Below, one piece after another: positions 25,921 through 37,700 of a stretch of 64,000 bases of DNA. Positions within the stretch are counted from its first letter, which is position 1. The number at the start of each line of letters is the position of its first letter. The notes below the pieces were generated by a model. It saw nothing but the letters and a program-made list of their open reading frames with translations. It was not told the DNA's origin and searched no databases. The position numbers and the translations under genes are program-made. Origin of the DNA: Mesostigma viride (Eukaryota > Streptophyta > Mesostigmatophyceae > Mesostigmatales > Mesostigmataceae); NCBI GenBank assembly GCA_009746045.1, contig RPFO01000038.1, positions 82,875 to 146,874 on the forward strand, given 5' to 3'.

Positions 25921-26360
25921 ACCGCCCTTGGTCTGGCCGGCCCCCAGCGCGGCTTGGCCAACCAGGGCAGCACATCCTGACCTGGCCTGGCCCCAAGGGC
26001 ATTCCTAGAAAGCTGGGTAAACCTGCCATGCATGAACTACATCCAGATGTTGCGCTTGCCGACCTAGTGGTCCCAGCTCAGTTTGAACACCGCATTCACT
26101 CCCTCTCTCTTCTTTGGACTGCTATGCAGAACAAGAAGATCGAGGTGACAGAAGATTGTCCAGGCTCACACGCCAGCCCCTGTAGGCAAGCCCCCTCCCC
26201 CCAAGCGGAAGGGGCGTTTTGCCGAGTAGGGTAGTTACGATTTTCTAGACTAGATAGCTTAGAGTTATAGCTTAGTTCGATTACGCGGCTTCGCCCACCT
26301 CCACCCATCCAGCAAGAAATATGTGCTACATGATCTCCCAACGGAGTCATGTTATAATTT
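25795..26360 (+). repeat. Repeat cassette copy 2
   Basis: Same organisation as 17,735-18,310 (see there), ending GCAAGAAATATGTGCTACAT...CAACGGAGTCATGTTATA. About 30 bp further on, the end part starts again (26,385-26,499) and is then cut by the 7-bp minisatellite. Confidence 0.65.
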
Positions 26361-26498
26361 AAAGTTAATTTTTAATGGTCCCGTTATAGGGTAGTTACGA
26401 TTTTTCTAGACTAGATAGCTTAGAGTTAGCTTAGTTCGATATTACGCGGCTTCGCCCACCTCCACCCATCCAGCAAGAAATATGTGCTACATGATCTC

Positions 26499-26715
26499 CC
26501 ACGAGCCACGAGCCACGAGCCGCGAGCCGCGAGCCGCGAGCCGCGAGCCGCGAGCCGCGAGCCGCGAGCCGCGAGCCGCGAGCCGCGAGCCGCGAGCCGC
26601 GAGCCGCGAGCCGCGAGCCGCGAGCCGCGAGCCGCGAGCCGCGAGCCGCGAGCCGCGAGCCACGAGCCACGAGCCACGAGCCACGAGCCACGAGCCACGA
26701 GCTACGAGCCACAAG
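26499..26715. repeat. 7-bp minisatellite (CGAGCCG)n / (CGAGCCA)n, about 30 copies
   Basis: A block of CGAGCCG units is bordered on both sides by CGAGCCA units. It begins exactly inside the second copy of the cassette end, right after GATCTCCCA. It is open in all frames on both strands (peptides such as REPRAAS) and is not coding. Confidence 0.9.
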
Positions 26716-26879
26716 CCATGTGCCTTGCATGCACATTGTTGTTGCATTGATACGTCTACCTTCCCCCACACTCCAAGTCACGCATGTGTGCTGCCATGGC
26801 AACGGCCCCAACTAACAACACCCGGCATCTCCTCCACCGCACAAAATTGGAATAAGCAAAATTGTATTCATGATAGAAA

Positions 26880-27112
26880 CACACGCCCTGATCAAGCATG
26901 CTGTTTCCGGCCCCACCGTCTAGGTCATCTAGTCGCTCCACACGTAAGCCAGCCATAATTTCAATGCACAAGGATACACATTTCCATCACCATTCATCTT
27001 CATCATCCTGAACGACTCGAAAACGCGGAAAAGATAACGGCAGGCTCGAGCTACCATGGTCCGGATTCTCCCGATTTCTGGCCTGCGCTGGTTGTCTCTT
27101 TGATGATTACCG
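26880..27112 (-). mobile_element. LINE 3' tail plus 100-bp extension
   Basis: Nearly exact reverse complement of 15,175-15,410, including the extension with GCATGCTGTTTCCGGCCCC. It ends about 70 bp from the 3' end of the ICln gene. Confidence 0.7.
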
Positions 27113-27183
27113 TTGCTCTTGCATTTGAATAATAAAAATATGAGGCCAAGTCCACACAAAGTCCCCTATTGTCATAAGTAGCT

Positions 27184-28053
27184 TTACTCGCCCTCATCGT
27201 CCTCTTCTGCTTCCGCGGCATCCTCAAACTGCTCCCCCTCCTCTCCTCCCGGCACCAAACCGTCCGGCACGTGCAGCACCCGGTTGAAGTGGTCCATCAT
27301 GGCAGCGGCAGCGCCGTCCCGCGCCAGGTTTGCCATCACCTCCTCTTGGTTGAAGAACATATCCCCCTCGTCCTCGTCGCCACTGTCCGGATTCATGGCA
27401 GCGCCGGCGCTCAGTGCTTTAAATAGCTCCTCTGTGTTGGAGGAGTCTTGGGGAACCAGGAACATCTCCCGCACGCACGACAGGTCACCTTTGGCCACCA
27501 AACCCTCAATTCTGGATCGTTCGTGTTCGTCGGAATCCCCGTTCTGGGCAGCCCCATTTGGTAGGTCCTCCATGGCCTCACCCTCCTCGTTATCCCCGTC
27601 ATTTTCCTCTACAGCATTCACGCCGTGGAAGTCATCTTGGTCTCCGTTGTCAATTTGAGCATAAATATGGGGTCCAGGAAACTCGGTCGTGTCGTTCGAC
27701 ACGGCATGCACTGCAAGGGAGCGGAAATGGACGGCATACCCTTTTTCAGCATTCACGTCGCTAAGCCAAATAACACGCCTCGAGGTGACGTAGAGTGTGC
27801 CGTTGTCAGGTATGCGGCATCTCTCGAGGGATATTTTTACGTTGCGAACAGTGTGGTTGACAGCTTCGTCATCGGCAACGTCGACAAGGGGTCCTCCGTC
27901 TGGGCTTCTTTCGCTGACTGCAAACAAGCCAACGGGCTGACTTCCTGGCATGTTGCTGTAAGCCGCGCAAGGTAATGCCTGGGCACGAATTCCCTGCACG
28001 TAGAAGACCCTACGTCGTTTCAACAGGCTGTCCCCGCTTGTGCCCTTCGCCAT
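27184..28053 (-). CDS. ICln (pICln) methylosome/chloride-conductance regulator family protein
   Basis: A single exon of 289 residues. A PH-like core at residues about 80-135 contains LYVTSRRVIWLSD, then YAVHF, LAVHAVSND and PGPHIYAQID, the standard ICln order. Acidic regions follow (residues 145-165 and 225-245). The C-terminus has EQFEDA plus an acidic tail, matching the conserved GQFEDA end of ICln. By family this is the assembly chaperone that carries Sm proteins to the PRMT5 methylosome during snRNP assembly; a chloride-channel role was the original claim. The N-terminus is longer than the animal protein: residues 1-34 are basic, and a second Met at 35 (MPGSQPVGLF) could be the true start. 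No intron is visible although the neighbours are intron-rich. Confidence 0.88.
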   Translation of the reverse strand: MAKGTSGDSLLKRRRVFYVQGIRAQALPCAAYSNMPGSQPVGLFAVSERSPDGGPLVDVADDEAVNHTVRNVKISLERCRIPDNGTLYVTSRRVIWLSDVNAEKGYAVHFRSLAVHAVSNDTTEFPGPHIYAQIDNGDQDDFHGVNAVEENDGDNEEGEAMEDLPNGAAQNGDSDEHERSRIEGLVAKGDLSCVREMFLVPQDSSNTEELFKALSAGAAMNPDSGDEDEGDMFFNQEEVMANLARDGAAAAMMDHFNRVLHVPDGLVPGGEEGEQFEDAAEAEEDDEGE

Positions 28054-28798
28054 CGCTGCTCCTTTTTGGCGCCAACCAGGTTTGCTAGCATTGTTGTCGA
28101 CTGACGGGCTGCGGCTAACTAGCTGGAGCTAGCTGGTTATGTGGTAACTCATTACTCAAGCCTGACTCAAGTATATTAGGTGGTGATGCAAGATATTCAT
28201 TTGAAGCGCTATACCCTTATATAGTTGATGTATAGTTAAGAAATAAATAGGGCAAAGGCGTTGCTTCAAGCATCCTATGTACCGGCTACCTTGGCCGCAG
28301 CCCTCACGCAGTGCTCCTAGCAACGACGTGCCAGGCGCCCGCAGGCAACTGCTCATTAATATTCTTTTCTCCCCGCGCCACATAAGCATAATTTTTAGCA
28401 CGCTGCCACTGGGCCCGCGTCACGCGTGCGCGTCTGCAGATACATGTATTTCGGGCCTGTTCGGGCAATTAATTATGAATTACTTGCCTGGTTTCACAAA
28501 TAAACTCCCTGGCATTTTCCTCTTCGGCCCTAGCTCATCGTTGACACAAATCTGGGAATTTCCTGAAGCATGCCTGGCAGGTCTCTGAAGTTGAATTAAC
28601 AATATTTGTAACATGGTAGCACGCTTTTCTTGGGCAGTGTGTATTTGTAGTGCCCAACTGCCCATGTCTTTGGATGAAGGCTTGGAGCGACCGCCTTGCA
28701 GGCATAAAACTGAAACTGCAGTCGCCTGGATAACGGAACGCAAATAACTAGAAAGCCGCACTGCCCTTCCGGCGAACTCTCTGTGCGTGAATGCCCAA
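28054..28798. other. Divergent promoter region between ICln and the Ig-module gene
   Basis: About 745 bp separating two genes transcribed away from each other. I saw no open frame or repeat worth calling. Confidence 0.4.
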
Positions 28799-31700
28799 AT
28801 GCGGAGGCGACATCCTGGCCTCATAGGCAGGCGTCCCATATACCCGCCGACTGGGAGAAGAAATGTCATTGTGCGGCTACTTACCGGCAATTTGCTGCCT
28901 CCATTCGCGTCGCTACTTTTGGGGTGCATCTTCGCGTTTGCCTGCATTTCCCTCCTGAACCCTGGGGGCTCGGTGTTCAACCATCCACTGGTACTGTTGA
29001 GAGGTAAGCTGCTCGGATGGCTTCATTCGCTGACAGCCCACCGACATCGATGTGAATTCGCACCACTCAACAGCAGCAGGAAATTATCGTTTGTGCGCCC
29101 CGTGCTCGAAAGGCTAATGAGCGCTTGGTGCGCACACATATATAAAGGATGCGTCTTAATCTTCTGCAGGCGGTCATATGGGCCGCGGTTGGCAAGGCAA
29201 GCGATCATATTCCGCCGCCGCCGCCTCACGACACTTAAAGGCCCCCGGTAAAAAAACAAGCATCTGTAGCTTGGGCTGCAACGCCAATTTAGAACGGTGG
29301 TCCACACCTGTAAGGAAGCAGGTGATGCTCGCACATCTACTCACTTCTGCTAACATCTGGAACCCAGCTATCTTGGACAGGGCTATCTTCGTGAATTTTC
29401 CAGGTAATCGTTGCCATGCCATGGGCTGCCTTCAATTCCATAAGCAAATCGGACATGCTGAGTACCATATCTTTGGCGAGCTGGCATGGCATGCAGTCTG
29501 GATATCCATCGCAAGAGGCCCTAAATTACTTTTCCCCTTTAACTCAACCTGTTACACCAATTGCTCCCATGGTGTGCACGGCTCATACGTCATGCGTGGC
29601 TACCATCAACCAAACGCCTGGTTACCTCTAGCTGAGAGCCACCTACTTGACCTTGGGTGTGAATGGCTTATCCAGAATGCGCACGAAATTATTTATTACT
29701 GATTATTTATGGCATATTATTCATAATGCCATGCCTTCGCGTGCCGCTTGTCCACCAGAGCTGCGGGTGTCAGAGTTCCTGGGCCTCTCAAAACCCAACA
29801 TCAGCGAAGAAGAGTTTGCGAGGGCGGTGGAGGCGCGGTGGGAGGAGGAGACGGCAGCAGGTATGCAGCGATTGTGCTCTTGCTGGAGGTCCAATGGTAG
29901 CGGTGTGCTGGATGGATCAAGGGATGGCAATGGCGTCGATGGATCAAGGGATGGCGATGGCGTCGATGGATCAAGGGATGGCGATGGGGGTGGCGGCATT
30001 ACTGATGGACGGTTTGGGGTGGGAGTCGAGGCTGGTGAGGTTGCTGTTTTTGGCCGTGGCGGCGGTGCAGTTTTGTTGTGCATGGCCAAGGGGCACAGGT
30101 CGTGATGAGGGCGGTGGGAGGAACGGATAGCGGGCCTATTTGTTGTGTATGGCCGAGGGGCATGATGAGGGCCGTGTAATGATGGCATCACGGCATGTCC
30201 ACGGTGGATGGGCTTCCAAGCGCCTGCCCTCCCTGTAGGCGCACCACGGACCACCTTTACCACCTGTACTCAGCTTGACCACCTTGAGCATCTTGGCCAC
30301 CTTTGCCCAGCTTGCATGCTTTGCCTGGGCATGCGTGCGTTGTCAAGTCATGCAAATACACGTATGAGTTCAGTCAGGACAAGACCGATCCACACACATG
30401 AACACGTCCAAGTACGCACCGTGCACGAGACATTGGTATGGGAGCAGGCCAGAGGAAGCAGCCGTGGCCCCATCCGAGCTCTAAGGGAACACTGCTTGCT
30501 GTTGCGATCAACTTGTCATATTATGTTGGCATGTTCTTATGCTGTCCTAATCGTATTTTATCCCATTCAGAGTCGAAGTTTCAAAAGAGTTGAAGTTTGA
30601 AAATTTTTTATCGCATTGTGGCAATCGTGTGTGAAAGCCATGGTGGGAAGTCGCAGCGCAGCGAAAACATGCTCTCATGAGTCTCATCAGCGTCTGGGTT
30701 CGCATTTTGCGCCACGGACCGCCAAGGTGCTGTATAAACTAGTTTGACCTAGTAGTATCGTTTTTTCAACAACGTGATCTGTGTAACAGTCACACTGGTG
30801 CATGGTGCTCGATGGATGATATCTGCTGGTCATAAGCTTGGTTTTTGTCATGTTTTCTTTTACTAGTGGTCGACGCCTGATGGATATCCCACCTGGGGCC
30901 TACCTCACCTTGTGTCTGTCCAGACCTGCAAGCGGCCAGCGAGGCTGCGCAAGCAGAAGCGAGAGCCAAGAAGCGAGCGGTTGCAGATGATCCCACGGAC
31001 ACGGCCGGGGGCGATGCAGGGGAGGGAGAGGGAGGGGAAGGAGAGGGTGATCCAGAGGGGGAGGAAGGGGAGGAGGAAGATGGGGGTATTGAGATGGACG
31101 ATGACTTGGACACGCGGGTGATGCGGGAGCATGACCGGCAGCGGAGGCAGAGGAGGAGGAAGAGGCCACCACCGCCAGCTGTCGACCTGGCGCCGCAGCC
31201 ACCGATACAGGTACTAGGATACCACATAGCCACTGATACAGGTACTAGGATACCACATAGCCACTGATACTAGGATACTACATAGCCCCCAATACAGGTA
31301 CTACTATACTATCGCATGCTGCATGAAAGTGTACGAAGTATGCTACTAGAGCCGAGGTGTATTCTCAGGGATGCATCACGTGACACGTCAGGCATCATCC
31401 GTTGGGCATCGCGGCTGGGAGTCATGCTGAGGGCGTCCAATAAATTCTCCCAACCCGTTGATTCCATGCTGAGTTTTTCTTTGAAGGCAATCTGTTGTGC
31501 ATTGACTACGGCTTTTGCAGCATTTCTAGTTAGAGTATACCTATGCGAGATCCTAACTATGATGGAGAACCTGCAAGTAGCCGAGCAGGATGGCGTCCAT
31601 TGCTGCGGATGCTCAACAGCTGGCAGCATGCTACAGGAGGGTCTTGTTGCCACCCTGAACAACACCCAGTCTATTGCCGTAGATCACGAAAGCAGGGAGC

Positions 31701-34700
31701 AAGGGGCAAGGAGCATGGTATATAGCAAGGTAGGTATAGCAAGTCGCCAGCTGGCACAGGTCGAGCCTCAAGAACGGTACAGGTACTGTACCATACCCTT
31801 ACACAATCCGAGGGAAGCTGGACATTATCGGCAATGTGCCATTCAGGCAGCGGACTGTGGCTGGTGTGTAATGACAAGTCGGCGATGCTTGCTGTATAGG
31901 CTGGTTGGTGTTTGTTTGGCATATTTTTTTGACATATAACTTCTTGCCTTGCTTGGCTCATCTTAGGCGCTTTGAGGCGTACACACATGCAGGATTGGGA
32001 GGGTGGAATGCCCATAGGAATTAAGGGTGGGTGGGTCTGCTAGCATCACGACATCTTCTCCTTAGAAGCACATATCTACCTTATGCCAGTGGAAAGAGCC
32101 TTGAGGACTCTGTCGTGGCGCCTGGTTGCAGAAGGGATCGTCCGTTGCATATCATTGGACCTGGTTGCGCATCCGTGGCTTTCACACAGCTGTACCCGCG
32201 GTTTCTCCAGACAGTGGGCAGGAGGGGTCATGTTTTTTGCATCATGGTCAAGGTGTCCCTTCATGTCTTATATACTTGCATGCCAATTATTGCCAAAGAG
32301 GGCCTAATCCAGCGAGAATCATTAACCATGCATTGCCTTTGGTGCCAAACAGGGACCGCAAGACATCGCCCCTGGCGGTGGCCATTTCAAGGGTAGCCGG
32401 CCTGCACGAACAGGCCGTTTCCCTCGCGCCATCATCGACGAGAAACCAGCGCTGGTGTCGCAGGAGCCACAGGTGGGGGATGCACACTGGGGTGTCGTTT
32501 GAGTGGGGGGGATAGTCATGTTTGGCATGGTTGGGGAGAGGGGGGGTAAGTTCGTCTACTGCGTCTCCGCCACCAGCACGCCACTACTTGCTCCCGTGTC
32601 ACAGCAGCCGCAGGTGGGACATGCACTAACAGGGTGGTGGGAGATGGGAGATGGGAGGTGGGGGGTGGGAGATGGTTCCGTAGGAGGGAAGGGGGTAGGC
32701 TGCAATTAGGAGAAGGATTGCTTGTACACGTGACAGTGAACCATCGGCATCACACTGGTATCTCTGTTCCGCCGTACGTCCCTAGAACACTGGTTTGTCT
32801 TGAAACTACATGGCTGGATATATGCACTGTGCATGACCTGGCCCTTAACAAGCTGTTCTCAACAATCATATATTGTTTTTTCCACAACTTGCTGCCTGTC
32901 ACATTTCCACCACCACCACCACCACCACCACCACCACCACCACCACCACCACCACCACCACCACCACCACCACCACCACCACCACCACCACCACCACCAC
33001 CACCACCACCACCACCACCACCACCACCACCACCACCACCACCACCACCACCACCACCATCCTGGCCCTGGCCCCGACAATAGTTATGCCGGCTCTAAAA
33101 CTGAGCTCTACAGGCGCTGACCCGGTTCCTCTCTTCCTCCTTTTGTTTACCTTCGCCCGTACAGCCGCTGATTTGCTTCCTCCGTCCCTACTGTTTCTTA
33201 CTCTCTCCCTCCGGCGCAGCCGCTCATCTCCTTCCACGCCAACGTGTGGGGATGCGTCTTCCGCGTGAGGCTCGACGACTCCGGCTGGATCGACGCGCAG
33301 AGTCCCTTGACGTTCGCCGACAAGCTGCCAGATGGCGCGCACACGTTGTCCATACTTACGATCGACCCGCTGGGGCAAGAGGACCCCGCGCCCGTGTTGT
33401 TCACATGGATGATAGGTGCGCATTACGTAGGCCATAGGGGCCCGTAGTGGGCCATGGTTGTGCACATGAGGAAGCAAGTGGGCCATTTTACCAGCTATCC
33501 TGTCCCGTCCTGTCCATGTGGACCATAGGTGTGCCTTGCGGAATCAGCTAATGAATTTGCATGATGGAATCGCCATCTATCTATTAGCAATACGGTGGAC
33601 GATGTTGCCTTAGTAGGGGACTTTAGTGGACCACAGGTGTGTGTTTGTGGACCTTGGTGGCCGTGGTATCCGAGCAAATGGCCTTAGTGGACTACACCAT
33701 TTGAGTGGAGGATTTTCGTGGATGACAGGTGCGTGTAAATGGACCTCGGCAGACCACAGAGTCTCAAGTGCGCATATTTTTCTCTTAACTGGCAGCACAC
33801 AGTTGATTATTTGTACCCATGTAAAATTCCGACCTGCAAACAGTGGTCGTTACCTTGCGGAGATCGCGGGCGTTGGGCTTGATAGAGTCTGGCCGGAGTT
33901 GCTTTTTTAAAGCAAAATATGCCTGCCATGCTGCCTTCCTGCAAGGGAGCTTGTTCCAGCTGCCGAGCTGCATTAAGCAAGAAAGCAGCGCATGAGGCAG
34001 AGCATTCTTGCAAGGCAAGGGTTTCCTTTGCATGCATGATGGTGCTGCATCTTCATCTTCGATATCTTGACCCATGCCTATGTACCACGGGGCCATCATG
34101 CTGCATTCCCCAGATTCTCTACGCGATGAGGTCAACTTCCACACATGTGCGCACCCTTCAATAAGGAATTGCAATCGGGAGGGTTCCACGTGATGGGAGT
34201 TCTCTCTGGTGTAATCACTCAAGCCAGGAACAGCTTGCCAGCAGGTAGTAAATGGTGCCTGGACGCGCTGGTTGAAGTTGCCTGGCTGCGTGAATGCTGC
34301 CCAGACATTGTGCCTTTGCTGACTTAAGTATAGTGTTCTATGGTGCTTGCTGGGCTGGGCGGTGATTACCTCCCCGATGTCTCACTGCGATGCAGACACC
34401 ACCCCTCCCATATCCGCGCTGAGTTCTGTACCCGCCAGCATCAGCAACGAATCACAGCCCGTGGTCAGGGTGGTGGCAAACGAGCCCAGGTAGGTTATCA
34501 GTGGCAGGCATCGTCTGAGCATTCCTCGACACTAGTTGATCGATATCATGCACGATATAGCGTTGGTGTCGGTGTTGGAGGCTTGGGACCACATGCCAGG
34601 CCGCATGCCTTCTTTCGATCTGAGAAGGGAAGCTGAGCAGGGTATGCTCACGACATCTGCTTCTTACGGGGGGGGGAGAGAGGGGGGTATGTTGACCAGG

Positions 34701-37700
34701 GAAAGTCGGAAAACACACAAAAAAGGATGTGTGTTGGACTCCATGGGATGCCATAACCTTTTGGTGTGACCATAGCTTGCTAGTATAGGAATCTATTTCC
34801 AGCCATTTCTAGGCATCCCATGGATGCTCCACAAGGAGAAATGTTTATGAAAGAGGTGGTTGATGTTTGATTGTTGCAGAACAGCGCTTGTGGGTATGAC
34901 TGGCTGATTGTGTGTATGTCCTTGAGAAGCAGATTGTGGCACTGCAGTACGCACCAGCGGTTGGCTATGTTATGAGCCGTGCATTTTGTGAACCCATTGC
35001 ATGACGGTGAAATCTGATGGGGCACCCTTTGGTGACCATTGCTCGAGGAGGCAAAATATATTGCCACAGGTTTGCTGCTCTAGGAAGGTAGGATGATTGT
35101 TTAAGGAGGCTTGCATGGAAAGGGTTTTTGCTCTGAATTAATTGCTGCGCTAGTGTGGTGGATGCATACACATGTGCTAGTGGTCATACTCTGATAGGAT
35201 ATTCACCTAGCCTAACTGAAATGACAAGGCATGAGTCCTATTCTGATGCCTTGGGTGGGTTATGCTTATGCCATCAAACGTTGTTCCTGACAGGTGCAAG
35301 TTCTTCTACCAGGTGAACTTTGCAGCTGACACGGAGCACCCCGAGTTTGTCAAGCTCATGCAAGGGTCCGTCTCGGAAGCAGAGGCGTTGGTGGAGGCCG
35401 AGCGCGCAGGCGTCATCGAGCTCAAGGACCTGAAAGGTGCCTGCGAATTCTTGGGTGCTTGCTGGTGCAGTGGGGGTTTTGTGGGGGTTTTGTGGGGGTT
35501 TTGTGGGGGTTTTGTGGGGATTGTCATCAAGCTAAATACTTTGAGGATGTGCGTATGATGTTGAGTTTGCTTGACGGTCTAGGGTGTAATGGCAGTGGGC
35601 TGGGCTGTGGTGGGAGGCTAAACCTTTTGCCAAGGCAGGCAGGAATGTTAGATAATGAATGCTTCGCATCACATGATAGTGGGCGGTGCAAATCGATACA
35701 ACATCTGGAAAACTGAGATTCGCTGTGCGTCCTCGTCTGGGTGACATTGCATTGCTGCATACTGCAGTCAGTTGCAAGCGTTTATCACCTTGGCATGCGT
35801 ATTTCAGCGCTGCCACATTTGTCATCGCACACCAGTTTTTGCTGATGTGTGGTGATGCGTATGTCATTTTGAAGGCCCTTTTTGGCCCACTCCGCCACTT
35901 GTATTCTAGCCAAGGCCCTGTCCCCTTTCATTTTCCGATTCCTGCCTTTCTATATGCGCTGCTTACCCACACGCAGCGTTCTGGCGGTACCTCCCCAAAC
36001 ATTTTCTTGCCTTGTCTCGTCTCCGCTTGCCTTGCTGCCCTATGTCCTCCGCTCCAGACGGAATCCATCGCATCAGCGTTCTGGCGGTGGACGCGGCGGG
36101 CAATCGCGAGGACAAGCCCAAGTCCTACCAATGGGTAGTCGACATATCTCCCCCGGACACCATCATCCACTCAGCGCCGCCAAAGCTGTCACGGGTGGGT
36201 GCTGGGCTTTTCTCTTACGCCCTGATAGGCGACCACCAGTGGCGGAGCGCTAGGTATCTCAACATCAGCTGCCATGCACCGCTCCTGCTTTGCCGTTGCT
36301 GTCATGATTTGCTGTTGCTGGGCAAGATTTTGTCGACATTCTGTTTTGATGTTATCAAGTGACTTGCGCGATTTCAGCCTACGTATGCGGTGCCTGTTTT
36401 TTGCTGCTGGCGCACGTTTCTGCCCTGCCTGACGATGCCTCCTCACAGAGCTATCGCGCTGCTTTCATCCTCGGAGCGGTCGGGGTAAGTCACTTTTCTC
36501 CGACTCTCTTTGTCCAGCATCCCCATTGGCACTGCACTATGCCACAAGCCGTCCTCTGGGAATCAAAATGCATGGGTCCTTCAACAATCGCTGCAGCTGT
36601 GGTCTCTAGCGTCTCTGCCTCACCGAATGTGGTGGCCTTCTCCAGATGCCAACCGGCCGATTCCCGCGAATGTGTCGCGGTTGCCTGCTCGGATGGGAGG
36701 CCTGTGTGCGGGGTGCCTGCGGGGATGGGAGGCCTTTGTGCGGGTTGCCTGCGTGGATGGGAGGCCTGTGTGCGGGTTGCCTGCGTGGGTGGGAGGCCGT
36801 TGTGCGGGTTGCCTGCGTGGATGGGAGGCCTGTGTGCGGGTTGCCTGCGTGGGTGGGAGGCCGTTGTGCGGGTTGCTGCGTGGATGGGAGGCCTGTGTGC
36901 GGGTTGCCTGCGTGGATGGGAGGCCTGTGTGCGGGGTGCCTGCGTGGATGGGAGGCCTGTGTGCGGGGTGCCTGCGGGGATGGGAGGCCTGTGTGCGGGT
37001 TGCCTGCGTGGGTGGGAGGCCTTTGTGCGGGTTGCCTGCGTGGGTGGGAGGCCTTTGTGCGGGTTGCCTGCGTGGGTGGGAGGCCTGTGTGCGGGTTGCC
37101 TGCGTGGATGGGAGGCCTGTGTGCGGGTTGCCTGCGTGGATGGGAGGCCTTTGTGCGGGGTGCCTGCGGGGATGGGAGGCCTGTGTGCGGGTTGCCCGCG
37201 TGGGTGGGAGGCCTTTGTACGGGTTGCCTGCGTGGGTGGGAGGCCTGTGTGCGGGTTGCCTGGGTGGATGGGAGGCCTGTGTGCGGGTTGCCTGCGTGGG
37301 TGGGAGGCCGTTGTGCGGGTTGCCTGCGTGGATGGGAGGCCGTTGTGCGGGTTGCTGCGTGGGTGGGAGGCCGTTGTGCGGGTTGCCTGCGTGGATGGGA
37401 GGCCGTTGTGCGGGTTGCTGCGTGGGTGGGAGGCCTGTGTGCGGCAGACCACAGCCGGAGGTCTGACAGCAAGCTGTTCGTTTCTTTGGTAATAACCTAG
37501 GAGTCTGGATGCCAGCAAGCGAAGTAGGTGTTTCATGTCGCAGACGAGGTAGGTGTTTGAAACTTGTTGCTATATGGTGTTATGGGTATGTGTTGTTAGG
37601 AGCATGATCAGCAGTGACTGCTCTAAACAATCGCTACTAAATACACCCATTAGTAAGCAACCGCAAGCCCAAATACCTCATGCCCAGATTTTGGCTGGAA

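Larger units (their letters stand above)
24247..27183. other. Repeat-rich spacer without genes
   Basis: Filled by truncated LINE tails, a mosaic of oppositely oriented LINE coding fragments, a repeat cassette present one and a half times, and a 7-bp minisatellite (listed separately). No open frame here looks like a host gene. Confidence 0.6.

Noticed and set aside
32873-33486. Open frames of poly-Thr, poly-His, poly-Pro, poly-Val and poly-Trp
   Set aside because: All come from one (CAC)n microsatellite inside an intron; no start context or homology.
36359-37536. Open frames of 284-377 codons on both strands with repeated GRPLCG / ATRTTASHP text
   Set aside because: They are readings of a 32-bp minisatellite that is stop-free in all frames. 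The flanking exons of the Ig-module gene show the region to be an intron.
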